A stretch of DNA of 64,000 nt, taken from contig CM064480.1 of NCBI GenBank assembly GCA_032716605.1, forward strand, positions 47,834,932-47,898,931, written 5' to 3'. The translations under genes and the position numbers were made by a program. The notes below the pieces were generated by a model. The model was not told where the DNA came from and searched no databases. It was given only the letters and a program-made list of their open reading frames with translations. Below are positions 55,769 to 64,000 of this stretch, piece after piece (within the stretch, counting starts at the first letter, position 1; every line of letters starts with the position of its first letter). Source of the stretch: Paralithodes platypus. Taxonomy: Eukaryota; Arthropoda; Malacostraca; Decapoda; Lithodidae.

Positions 55769-55851
55769 CCCCCCCCCCCCCAAGATTTTTCTCAGAGGCC
55801 CAAAGCTCAAAAAAATCTGATGGTTAGAACCCATGCTATATCTCTACTTCC
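55769..55851 (-). mobile_element. Stub of a further element-3 internal region
   Basis: A C-run followed by aagatttttctcagaggccc and more, the same as 48809-48890, which is the polypurine tract and 3' untranslated part of element 3. Its place outside the 5' LTR means that LTR also served as a 3' LTR of a neighbouring copy, cut off here by element 4. Confidence 0.8.
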
Positions 55852-57709
55852 TGTTACGACCTGGCACTCGGGTACACAAGGGCTCTCAATCAGGACTCTA
55901 ATACGGCTCGCTGCCACAACGGAAACACACGATCCCAACCCCTGAGTACTGCCAGCCGAACAAAAAACACCAATACCCTCCAGAGTTCAATCTGCTATAA
56001 CGGGGTATACAAGAACTCGGTACTAGTGTTCAACAACAGACTAATAAAGAGACAGGAATTCTCTAGTCTGGTCAACAATCAAACAAAGAAGTAAGAAACA
56101 ACAACACCAAAGAATAGTGTTGGCCGAAGCCGAAGTAATCCACCCTTGACTAAGAACTTAAGAAGTCCTCCACCCTCTACTTCGGATCGGCACTATTACG
56201 TTACGTTAATTAATAGTCCTTAAGCATCGAGCAAGGAATCTTCTGAAAAAAGTTAGATGCTTCTCGGATGCTCGTAAGAAGTACGTATCGGATTTTGAAC
56301 AGTAATTCAATAAGAAAAACACTGGCAATTAAATACTATTACAGGTTTAAATTGGCATAAGAATAATTAAAAGAATATGCAATAGTAAATGGCAAACATT
56401 AAAAAGAAGTACTCCGCAAATGCAACGGCAATAGCCTACTCGGATTGTGCTCGTGGGCCACTAATCACTAAAGTAGCCAAGCTTGCAACACATGAAATCA
56501 ATAGTGCATAAACAATATCATACATAAGGAAAGCTTCAATACTATTCTGTATCTACTAATCGAGTAAAGTCTAGCTGGGGTACTGTGGGCAAAAGGTAGC
56601 AGTGACTGAGCAAAAACGGCTCGTAGCCTAGCGAAGTCCTCACAACTGTTTAAAGTATTACGTTAACACTAACAAGTGCACTTTGAGAAATCCAGATCCC
56701 TTGTATCTGGTTTTCTCCCGGCTCCTTGACAAAGTAAAAACAAGCTGTTAATAAAATACAGGGTGGTTAGGCTCTTGCCCTCACGCACTGTAAATTATTA
56801 ACTCAACACAGTCAGCCGCGAAGACAACCTAGGCTTCACTGAACCGAAACGAGTATGCAGGTTTATCGCTTAACCACTGCATCAAACAACAACTCGTAAC
56901 ACAGAAAAGCCTTACCCCAGTCTAGCATTACCTAGACTAGCAGAAACCAGGAATAATAATAATAACACACAGGGAAATGCATAGACAAGTGCAACAAACA
57001 TAAATCAATCCTATTCTAAGTTAACCCTTCCAAAATAGGCTATCTAATAGGCATGTATCTCATGAGAACTCAAGCGATAATACGTTGGCTGACTAGCTCT
57101 GCACCAACGGGACCATGGAAGTTAAAAAGGGTAGGGAAAAGAGGAGATAAGAATGTAAGGTAGTAGAGAAAGTTCACATCAGTCAGAAGAATATATATAG
57201 TTAGCAAGGGAAATGAGAAGTCGCTCTGCCTAATGAGTTCTGATCAAAAATGGCTAGACTTCCCTTTTTATACTCGGCCCTCTAGTGAGCCCAACGTGAA
57301 CTACTAAGGACCGCCCACTGACAATCATTACGTAATTTCTCTCTCTCCTCTGGGATAGACAAAGGCTTTCCTAGCACTGAGGGGAGGGGGGAGGGGGGGG
57401 GAGTGCTAGTGAGTTAGGCCCACCTCCCGCATGGCGCACCCACTGACCCCCAACTGTGGCTGCCGCTTCTCCCATCATTACAAATAAGTTTTACACACAA
57501 TACTTATAACTAATGATATAAAATAGAACTCGTTGACTCAGATGAAAACAAAATACATATTCATATTACTTATAGTACAACGGCTCACATGAACTAAGTT
57601 AGGAAACTCTACATAGACTACAGCCAAAGTTCCTGCCCTGACGATCCTAGCGAGAGTGGGGCATGACTAGGCGTTCTGTACAGCATGCTCACACTGGACA
57701 TGCGTCACA
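55852..57709 (-). repeat. 3' LTR of element 4 (1,858 bp)
   Basis: On the minus strand it starts TGTGACGCATGTCC and ends GGTCGTAACA. The outer 589 bp equal 63412-64000 base for base. Confidence 0.95.
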
Positions 57710-57717
57710 CCTCCCCC
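57710..57717 (-). other. Polypurine tract of element 4
   Basis: GGGGGAGG on the minus strand abutting the 3' LTR. Confidence 0.75.
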
Positions 57718-57720
57718 AAG

Positions 57721-58113
57721 ATTTTACTTGCTCAACCCTGAGCTAAAATCTGACAAACACAGAACCCCATCAAGCCCCTCACACCCAGCGACCCAGCGAC
57801 CGCATGGCACTAAAACAAAGCTGAGTTTATCACCAAAACGCATCTTATTATTAACCAAAAATTCACATTTTATAACTCCTCCCAACAATAGCAAAAAGAC
57901 ACAATATCATGCTCCCAGAGCGAGCTTACAGCAGCTCAGCCGTTTGATAGTTTGTGGACTACTCAAACTCTATAGGCTATGACAAACTTATACGATTACC
58001 TATATCAAAAGAAAGAGTTTTTTATATGATTTTTATATTTTAATATGTTTTTCCCGGCTGCACTATAAGGGCAGCCTATTTTCCTCCACTCAAACCCACA
58101 CACCTGTGATAGC
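57721..58113 (-). other. 3' untranslated region of element 4
   Basis: Non-coding sequence between the gag-pol stop and the polypurine tract, partly similar to 48820-49260 in element 3. Confidence 0.7.
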
Positions 58114-61100
58114 CTACGACTGATCATCCACCCTTGATAAACAATCCGCGATCACATTGTCACATCCAGCAATATGACGGATGTCCAGGTTATACTCCTG
58201 CAACATCAAAGACCACCTGGTCAGTCTCATATTGTGATTGTGAAATTGATTCAGGAATCTCAAAGGGTGATGATCAGTGTAGATAACCACGACTGGGCCA
58301 TAGGCTGGAACATACACCTCGAAGTGCCTGAGCGACAGCACAATCGCCAGTAATTCCTTTTCTATTGTAGAATAGTTCTTTTGTGCCGCATTGAACTTCT
58401 TAGAAAAGAAACTTACTGGGTGTTCCACACCTTCATTGTCTGTCTGTAGCAAGACGGCACCAGCCCCTACACCACTAGCATCTGTTGCCAGCTGAAAAGG
58501 CCTGTTAAAGTCTGGGGCCCTGAGTATCGGGTGAGTACATAGCAAATGTTTCACCAAAGTGAAAGCCTTTTCACACTCAGGTGCCCACAAAAACTTTTTG
58601 TCTTTAGATAACAAATCTGTGAGAGGTGCCAACACCGTTGAGTAACCTTTTATGAAGCGTCTGTAGTAGCCTATCATACCCAAGAATCTCATAATCTGCT
58701 TCTTGGTTGTTGGGTGCGGAAATTTATTGATAGCCTGTACCTTGTTCTGAGGAGGGCACACCTGTCCCCTTCCCACTACAAACCCAAGGTACTGCACAGT
58801 GGCTTTTACGAAGTCACACTTTGCCAAATTTACTACCAGACCTGCTTCACTAAGTTTCCGGAACAAGGTCTCAAGGTGCTCACAATGGCTCTCAAAGTCG
58901 TCATCATAAATGATTACATCGTCCAAATATACGGTGCAATTTGGAATGTCCTTTACAATTTCATTCATCAGGTTCTGAAACGTTGCTGGTGCATTCTTAA
59001 GCCCGTAAGGCATAACATTGCACCGGTAGGTACTCCCGTCCACAACAAAACCACATACCTCTTTAGCACGCTCGGACAAAGGTACTTGCCAGTAACCTTT
59101 TAAATCTACTTTAGACAAAAAACGAGCATTACCAATTTTGTCAACACTATCATCAACCCGAGGAAGAGGATATGGGTTAGTTGGAGTCAAACCGTTTAAC
59201 CTACGGAAATCAATACAAAAGCGTACCTTGCCATCTGGCTTAGGCTGCAGTGTTACAGGGGAAGTCCACTTAACTGTGCCTTTCTCTATCAACCCTCTAC
59301 CGAGCATATACTCCAACTCATCCCTCAGAGCTGGTAGTTTTATGGGGGGCACACGGTACGGGATTGACTTAAAGGGTAGATGGTCCCCCACGTCAACATC
59401 ATGCATAGCCTGAGTAGTGAGGCCTGGGTGTTCAGCAAATACAGTGGGGTATGAACCGAACAACTGACGGATAGCATCAAACTGCGGCTCAGGCAAATGA
59501 GCTATAGCCTCGTCAGCCCTTAGGCTCGAGTTCCCCGCCCACTGATCCGCTGAAACATGTTGATCCCAGCTATCCCCCTCTCCTTCTCCACCACGGCCGC
59601 AACAAGCCAACACAGGGACAGTGAGAGGCTCAGAGGGGCGCCTCACATACTCTTTAATAAGGTTCACGTGACATAACTGGTTCTTTTTCCTCCTGTCTGG
59701 AGTGGCAACAAGGTAATCTAAGTCTGAAATTTTTTCTACAATTTTATAAGGTCCAGTGTACTTCGCAGAGAGGGGGTTACCAACCAAAGGCAACAAAATT
59801 AATACCTCTTGTCCTACAGTGAACTTCCGGAGCCTCACTTTGCGATCATACCTGTCCTTCATCAAAGCTTGTGATTCTGTCAAATTTCTACCTGCCATCT
59901 CCAGACTCTTAAGCATGCGCTCACGGCTTTCAAGCACATACTTTAATAATGGACAAGGCTGCACAGTCCCCTCCCAAATTTCTTTCAGCATGTTAAGGGG
60001 GCCCCTGACACGGTGTCCAAAAATCAGCTCGTTTGGACTAAATCCCAGGCTCTCACCAGGTACCTCCCGAGCAGCAAACAGCACATAAGGCAATCCAAGA
60101 TCCCAATCCATACCGTTGTCAGCACAATAACACCTGAGCATGCTTTTAAGTGTAGCATGCCACCGCTCAAGCACCCCTTGACTCTCAGGGTGATACGCTG
60201 ACGATACTACTGCTCGTATCCCATGCTGTTGCATTGTTTGCTTGAACATGTTGGAGGTGAAATTAGATCCCTGATCAGACTGAATCTCCTCCGGGTACCC
60301 GTACCTTGAGAAGTACCACAACAAGTTACTGACTACCGTCTTAGCCATTCCATTTTTCATAGGGTATGCATCGGGGTATCTAGTGGCAACATCCATTATG
60401 GTTAACAAAAATTTATTTCCCGCCTTAGTGGGAGGGAGTGGACCAACCATGTCAACAATAATTTTACTAAAGGGTGGCCCAATCACAGGAATAGGGTGTA
60501 ACGGAGCCTTAGGAATAACTTGGTTCGGTTTCCCGACACGTTGACAAATATCACAGGAGTTTATCCATGACTGCACATGAGACTTCATCCCCGGCCACCA
60601 AAACAATTTCCCCAAAGCCGCCACCGTTTTTCTCACCCCTAGATGTCCTGCCAGTGGTGTGTCATGCGCCAACCTCAGTAGGCTATCCCTGCACTCCCGT
60701 GGCACCACCAACTGGTCCACTACTCCGGACCCCTTTTGCCAACTACGTTTAGGGTCTTGAAAACGCCTATAAAGGATGCCTTCTAAATAAAAAAAATCTC
60801 CTGGCTGTGCATCGCCGTCCTCGTCGAGCTCTACAGCTCCATTAGCACACGTTTGGAGCTCAGGGTCCTCTAGTTGCAACCGACTTATATCTGAGGGTGC
60901 CAAGCGATCTAACTGCTCCCGGAGCAATGCATGACCTTCCCCGATACTGGGCTGCTCCCTCTGTCTCTCTCGATGTACATAACGTTGCTGTCGTGGAGAC
61001 TCGTCATGCCCAGCCTCGTCACTCTCGATGACAGGCCCAGGGGCTACTCCAGAATTAAGTAATGGTGCTAATACTGAATCACCCAGGAGAGCCGCCGAGT

Positions 61101-63198
61101 CAAAACTCTTAAAACCAACTCCAGCTTTAGCCTCCTCCTGTTGATCGTTCCTCCGCTGGTCTGAAGGCGGAGGACTAGGCTGTGACACTTTAGCTGCCCG
61201 AGCTCGGGTGACAACACACGCCATGGGTTGTGTCTGGCACCGCTCGACCCACTCTTGCTCTTCCCTACTCACGTCGGCCGGCCTCTCGGCAACGACTAAG
61301 GGTAGAACCTCGGAAGCGGGCATTGCAAAGTCGTTGCCGAGAAGAAGGTCGACGCCCTCCACTGGCAGTTTCTCCACAATCCCGACATCCAATTCACGTG
61401 CCACACCATCCACCTCCAACTCCAACCGCACCAGCGGGTATGACCGAGTTGCATTAATACCCTGCACCACTACCACCCGAGCCGCGTTTATAGGGTAGCC
61501 AGTCAAGTTTTTCATCAGAGTCTGGGAAGCACCTGTATCACGCAAGACCTCTACTCCATGCTTGCGCCCCGCCCACATCACGCAACCCCGCCCTCTATGG
61601 TCGCAAAAAACATCCTGAGCAGGGTTCGAGCCTCCCAGGTGCTTCTGCATTGGCTGTGCCTCAGCCTCTGACGAACTGCCCCAGGCAAACTCAGATGACT
61701 TCGGAGACACACCCATGTTGCAGGCCAAAGACACAGCTGCTGTAGGTGGTTTGCTAGGACAGACTCTTGCAAAGTGCCCCTTTTTATGACAATGATAACA
61801 CTCCACCTCCCCTTTGGGCTTCCCTTGGTACTGGGAAGGGCCCGGCCCCTTCTTAAATGGGACGGTGCTAGTCTTGTGGTCAGTCTTGGTATCATGGCTC
61901 TTGTACTTGTTTGCATAAGGTATATCACTAACTCGGGGGGGTGGGGCGTCACGCCCCTTGTTACCTGCCTCACTACGCTGGGCAGACCCGCACCCACGAA
62001 TTAGTGATAGCCGGAGGTCAGCCATCTCAGCTGCCTCCTGTAGAGTTTTTGGGTTCTTTTCTTTAATAGTTAAAGTCATTTCTGCACCAGTACACTTATA
62101 AAACTGCTCGAGCAGAAACAGCTCAGTCAACTGTTCGGCCGTCTCAGCTTTCTCAGAACGTGTCCAGTTTTTAAGTGCATCTTTTAAGTCCCGGGCATGT
62201 TCAAGAAAGGTCACCTCCCTAGTCTTTGTAACACCCCGAAACTTCAATCGATATGTTTCCGGTTGCAACTCGTATGCCCGTAGGACAGCTCTCTTCAATT
62301 CTGGGTAGTCAATGCAAGACTCTAAAGGCAGTGCATCATAAGCCTTCAGACCCTTACCCGTAAGTCTTGAGGAGACTAGAGCTGCCCACTTCTCTTCAGG
62401 CCAATTATGCTCCCTACATTTCTTCTCAAAACGATTAAAAAATTCTGTGACTTCAGTTTCACTAAATACCGGCACCAATTTGACTAATTGGGCCAAGGAC
62501 TGTTCTCTTACTTGGCCCTCACGGCCCATCCAAGTCCCTGTCGACTCTGCACGAGACTTATCTAAATCTAATTTAGCACAATATTTCTCCGAGTCGTACT
62601 TAAGCTCAGCCTCATGCCTCCTAACCTCAATCTCATGCCTCCTCGTCTCATCCTCCTGCCTCCTGGTCTCATTTTCATGCCTCCTGGTCTCATCCTCCTG
62701 CTTCCTAGCCTCAATCTTAGCAAGCTCAAGTCTAAATACCATATCTGGAGACAGACAGGAAGAGGGAGCTGCCACTACTGAAGGAGGGGGGGCAAAAACT
62801 GGGGAACCACCATGTGCACCACCCGAGGGCACTCCAATCTGCCAATTCTCATCCCTCTGTGGGAGAGTGCTAACCTCCGGTAACTGAGTGGACGGCACTG
62901 TGGGAGTCGAGTGAGAGGGGATCTGGGGAGGAACCCCCCCAAACGCCCTCTCCTCCGAAACCCCATGTCGCCCACGCAACACCCAGGAAATCAGCTCCCC
63001 CTTGGACATCCCTACTACATTGGAAATTCCCAAAACCTTGGCTATCAGGTGCAAGCCACAAACATCCACCCCAGTCAGCCTCTCCTCCGTCACGTGGTAC
63101 CGCTTACTCACAAAAACTCTAGCATCCTCCTCACTGGTTACTAACGGCACACCTTCAAATGGCATCTCTCGCTCATCGTCAGTGCTAATGCACGACAT
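58114..63198 (-). CDS. Gag-Pol polyprotein, Ty3/gypsy type with integrase before reverse transcriptase (Gmr1-like)
   Basis: One open frame of 1,694 codons. It is open four codons further upstream, but the first ATG is at 63198. Domains in order: an N-terminal ~57-residue SAP-like segment (20-76); a charged coiled coil with ETRRQED/ETRRHE repeats (~154-221); a SCAN-like capsid (236-404); a CX2CX4HX4C zinc knuckle (C467, C470, H475, C480); aspartic protease DTGA (554-557); the integrase zinc site H845, H852, C882, C885; the integrase core D916, D975, E1011 (35 residues between the last two); and a GPY/F motif (~1148). Reverse transcriptase follows with YLDD at 1424-1427, and RNase H with D1573, E1615, D1642 and D1682. 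No envelope gene and no chromodomain. Gag and pol form a single frame, so the Gag:Pol ratio must be set otherwise. The RT-after-INT order marks the Gmr1 lineage; all catalytic residues I can check are present. Confidence 0.95.
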   Translation of the reverse strand: MSCISTDDEREMPFEGVPLVTSEEDARVFVSKRYHVTEERLTGVDVCGLHLIAKVLGISNVVGMSKGELISWVLRGRHGVSEERAFGGVPPQIPSHSTPTVPSTQLPEVSTLPQRDENWQIGVPSGGAHGGSPVFAPPPSVVAAPSSCLSPDMVFRLELAKIEARKQEDETRRHENETRRQEDETRRHEIEVRRHEAELKYDSEKYCAKLDLDKSRAESTGTWMGREGQVREQSLAQLVKLVPVFSETEVTEFFNRFEKKCREHNWPEEKWAALVSSRLTGKGLKAYDALPLESCIDYPELKRAVLRAYELQPETYRLKFRGVTKTREVTFLEHARDLKDALKNWTRSEKAETAEQLTELFLLEQFYKCTGAEMTLTIKEKNPKTLQEAAEMADLRLSLIRGCGSAQRSEAGNKGRDAPPPRVSDIPYANKYKSHDTKTDHKTSTVPFKKGPGPSQYQGKPKGEVECYHCHKKGHFARVCPSKPPTAAVSLACNMGVSPKSSEFAWGSSSEAEAQPMQKHLGGSNPAQDVFCDHRGRGCVMWAGRKHGVEVLRDTGASQTLMKNLTGYPINAARVVVVQGINATRSYPLVRLELEVDGVARELDVGIVEKLPVEGVDLLLGNDFAMPASEVLPLVVAERPADVSREEQEWVERCQTQPMACVVTRARAAKVSQPSPPPSDQRRNDQQEEAKAGVGFKSFDSAALLGDSVLAPLLNSGVAPGPVIESDEAGHDESPRQQRYVHRERQREQPSIGEGHALLREQLDRLAPSDISRLQLEDPELQTCANGAVELDEDGDAQPGDFFYLEGILYRRFQDPKRSWQKGSGVVDQLVVPRECRDSLLRLAHDTPLAGHLGVRKTVAALGKLFWWPGMKSHVQSWINSCDICQRVGKPNQVIPKAPLHPIPVIGPPFSKIIVDMVGPLPPTKAGNKFLLTIMDVATRYPDAYPMKNGMAKTVVSNLLWYFSRYGYPEEIQSDQGSNFTSNMFKQTMQQHGIRAVVSSAYHPESQGVLERWHATLKSMLRCYCADNGMDWDLGLPYVLFAAREVPGESLGFSPNELIFGHRVRGPLNMLKEIWEGTVQPCPLLKYVLESRERMLKSLEMAGRNLTESQALMKDRYDRKVRLRKFTVGQEVLILLPLVGNPLSAKYTGPYKIVEKISDLDYLVATPDRRKKNQLCHVNLIKEYVRRPSEPLTVPVLACCGRGGEGEGDSWDQHVSADQWAGNSSLRADEAIAHLPEPQFDAIRQLFGSYPTVFAEHPGLTTQAMHDVDVGDHLPFKSIPYRVPPIKLPALRDELEYMLGRGLIEKGTVKWTSPVTLQPKPDGKVRFCIDFRRLNGLTPTNPYPLPRVDDSVDKIGNARFLSKVDLKGYWQVPLSERAKEVCGFVVDGSTYRCNVMPYGLKNAPATFQNLMNEIVKDIPNCTVYLDDVIIYDDDFESHCEHLETLFRKLSEAGLVVNLAKCDFVKATVQYLGFVVGRGQVCPPQNKVQAINKFPHPTTKKQIMRFLGMIGYYRRFIKGYSTVLAPLTDLLSKDKKFLWAPECEKAFTLVKHLLCTHPILRAPDFNRPFQLATDASGVGAGAVLLQTDNEGVEHPVSFFSKKFNAAQKNYSTIEKELLAIVLSLRHFEVYVPAYGPVVVIYTDHHPLRFLNQFHNHNMRLTRWSLMLQEYNLDIRHIAGCDNVIADCLSRVDDQS

Positions 63199-63392
63199 AC
63201 TGAAGTCCACAAAAAAATTCTCGAGACAAAAGTGTTTAACTTCCTATGCAAGCACTAATTACTAAATTAACTGGAGTCTCTTAAATGCTTTACTAATTGC
63301 CATACAAAAACAAATATTCTTCAATATGCACGCTAAAATACAAACAAACAAATGTTGTACAACTCTGCAAAAATTTATACTGTTCACAAAAT

Positions 63393-63409
63393 CCTAAGCA
63401 AGGTCGCCA
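63393..63409 (-). other. Primer-binding site of element 4
   Basis: TGGCGACCTTGCTTAGG on the minus strand, two bases after the LTR end. The matching tRNA was not identified. Confidence 0.6.
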
Positions 63410-63411
63410 TT

Positions 63412-64000
63412 TGTTACGACCTGGCACTCGGGTACACAAGGGCTCTCAATCAGGACTCTAATACGGCTCGCTGCCACAACGGAAACACACGATCCCAACC
63501 CCTGAGTACTGCCAGCCGAACAAAAAACACCAATACCCTCCAGAGTTCAATCTGCTATAACGGGGTATACAAGAACTCGGTACTAGTGTTCAACAACAGA
63601 CTAATAAAGAGACAGGAATTCTCTAGTCTGGTCAACAATCAAACAAAGAAGTAAGAAACAACAACACCAAAGAATAGTGTTGGCCGAAGCCGAAGTAATC
63701 CACCCTTGACTAAGAACTTAAGAAGTCCTCCACCCTCTACTTCGGATCGGCACTATTACGTTACGTTAATTAATAGTCCTTAAGCATCGAGCAAGGAATC
63801 TTCTGAAAAAAGTTAGATGCTTCTCGGATGCTCGTAAGAAGTACGTATCGGATTTTGAACAGTAATTCAATAAGAAAAACACTGGCAATTAAATACTATT
63901 ACAGGTTTAAATTGGCATAAGAATAATTAAAAGAATATGCAATAGTAAATGGCAAACATTAAAAAGAAGTACTCCGCAAATGCAACGGCAATAGCCTACT
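63412..64000 (-). repeat. 5' LTR of element 4 (cut by the window edge)
   Basis: Identical over its whole visible length to 55852-56440. Confidence 0.95.

Larger units (their letters stand above)
55852..64000 (-). mobile_element. LTR retrotransposon, element 4 (Gmr1-like Ty3/gypsy), apparently intact
   Basis: A 3' LTR (55852-57709), polypurine tract, one uninterrupted gag-pol frame, primer-binding site and the start of the 5' LTR (63412 to the window edge). The 589 bp of LTR that can be compared are identical. Intact coding and identical LTRs point to a very recent insertion and probable present activity. The target duplication cannot be checked because the far end is outside the window. Confidence 0.92.

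Overview
The window is a eukaryotic, almost entirely transposon- and satellite-derived stretch. I see no convincing single-copy host gene in 64 kb. Many autonomous and non-autonomous elements are nested in one another and in tandem arrays. Together with short CCTAA runs (the arthropod telomere unit is TTAGG) and the mix of piggyBac, Jockey-like and Ty3/gypsy elements, this suggests an arthropod, most likely a decapod crustacean. That taxon call is inference.

Layout. 1-6.5 kb: AT-rich DNA, tRNA-type SINE pieces and G-rich minisatellites. One minisatellite is split by a 3.2-kb DNA transposon (1681-4890) with ~316-bp inverted repeats. It encodes an XPG/FEN-like nuclease with a C-terminal Cys-rich CXC motif, best matched to the Academ (AcademX) superfamily. 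6.5-9.4 kb: a decayed Jockey-type LINE on the minus strand. 9.4-18.5 kb: a 51-bp minisatellite, 79-bp and 22-bp repeats, MITEs, a tandem pair of poly(A)-tailed retroposons, a tRNA-Cys-like SINE and a 480-bp TTAA MITE. 18.54-26.48 kb: a 7.9-kb piggyBac-type element sitting exactly in a TTAA of an AT-rich satellite that continues on both sides. Its transposase region carries a 1,686-bp internal tandem duplication, in-frame TGA codons and frameshifts. 26.5-31.2 kb: the rest of that satellite, including an inversion junction, then a 1.6-kb G-rich minisatellite.

31.16-37.22 kb: a defective LTR retrotransposon (element 1) inserted in the G-rich minisatellite. 37.2-46.7 kb: more MITEs (one nested in another), an inverted-orientation retroposon pair, a piggyBac terminus remnant and a second decayed LINE. 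46.7-55.85 kb: an LTR element with ~2.08-kb LTRs (element 3) that has lost its reverse transcriptase domain and carries a TTAA MITE in gag. A stub of internal sequence beyond its second LTR implies a tandem LTR-internal-LTR-internal arrangement. 55.85-64 kb: an apparently intact element 4, on the minus strand, with a single 1,694-codon gag-pol frame. The 589 bp of LTR that can be compared are identical.

The most notable content is the related set of elements 1, 3 and 4. Their reverse transcriptase is Ty3/gypsy-like, but integrase lies BEFORE reverse transcriptase (gag-PR-INT-RT-RH), the order of the Gmr1-like lineage, and their capsid resembles the vertebrate SCAN domain. Element 1 is a mosaic that shares a ~1.46-kb block with element 4, which points to recombination between families.
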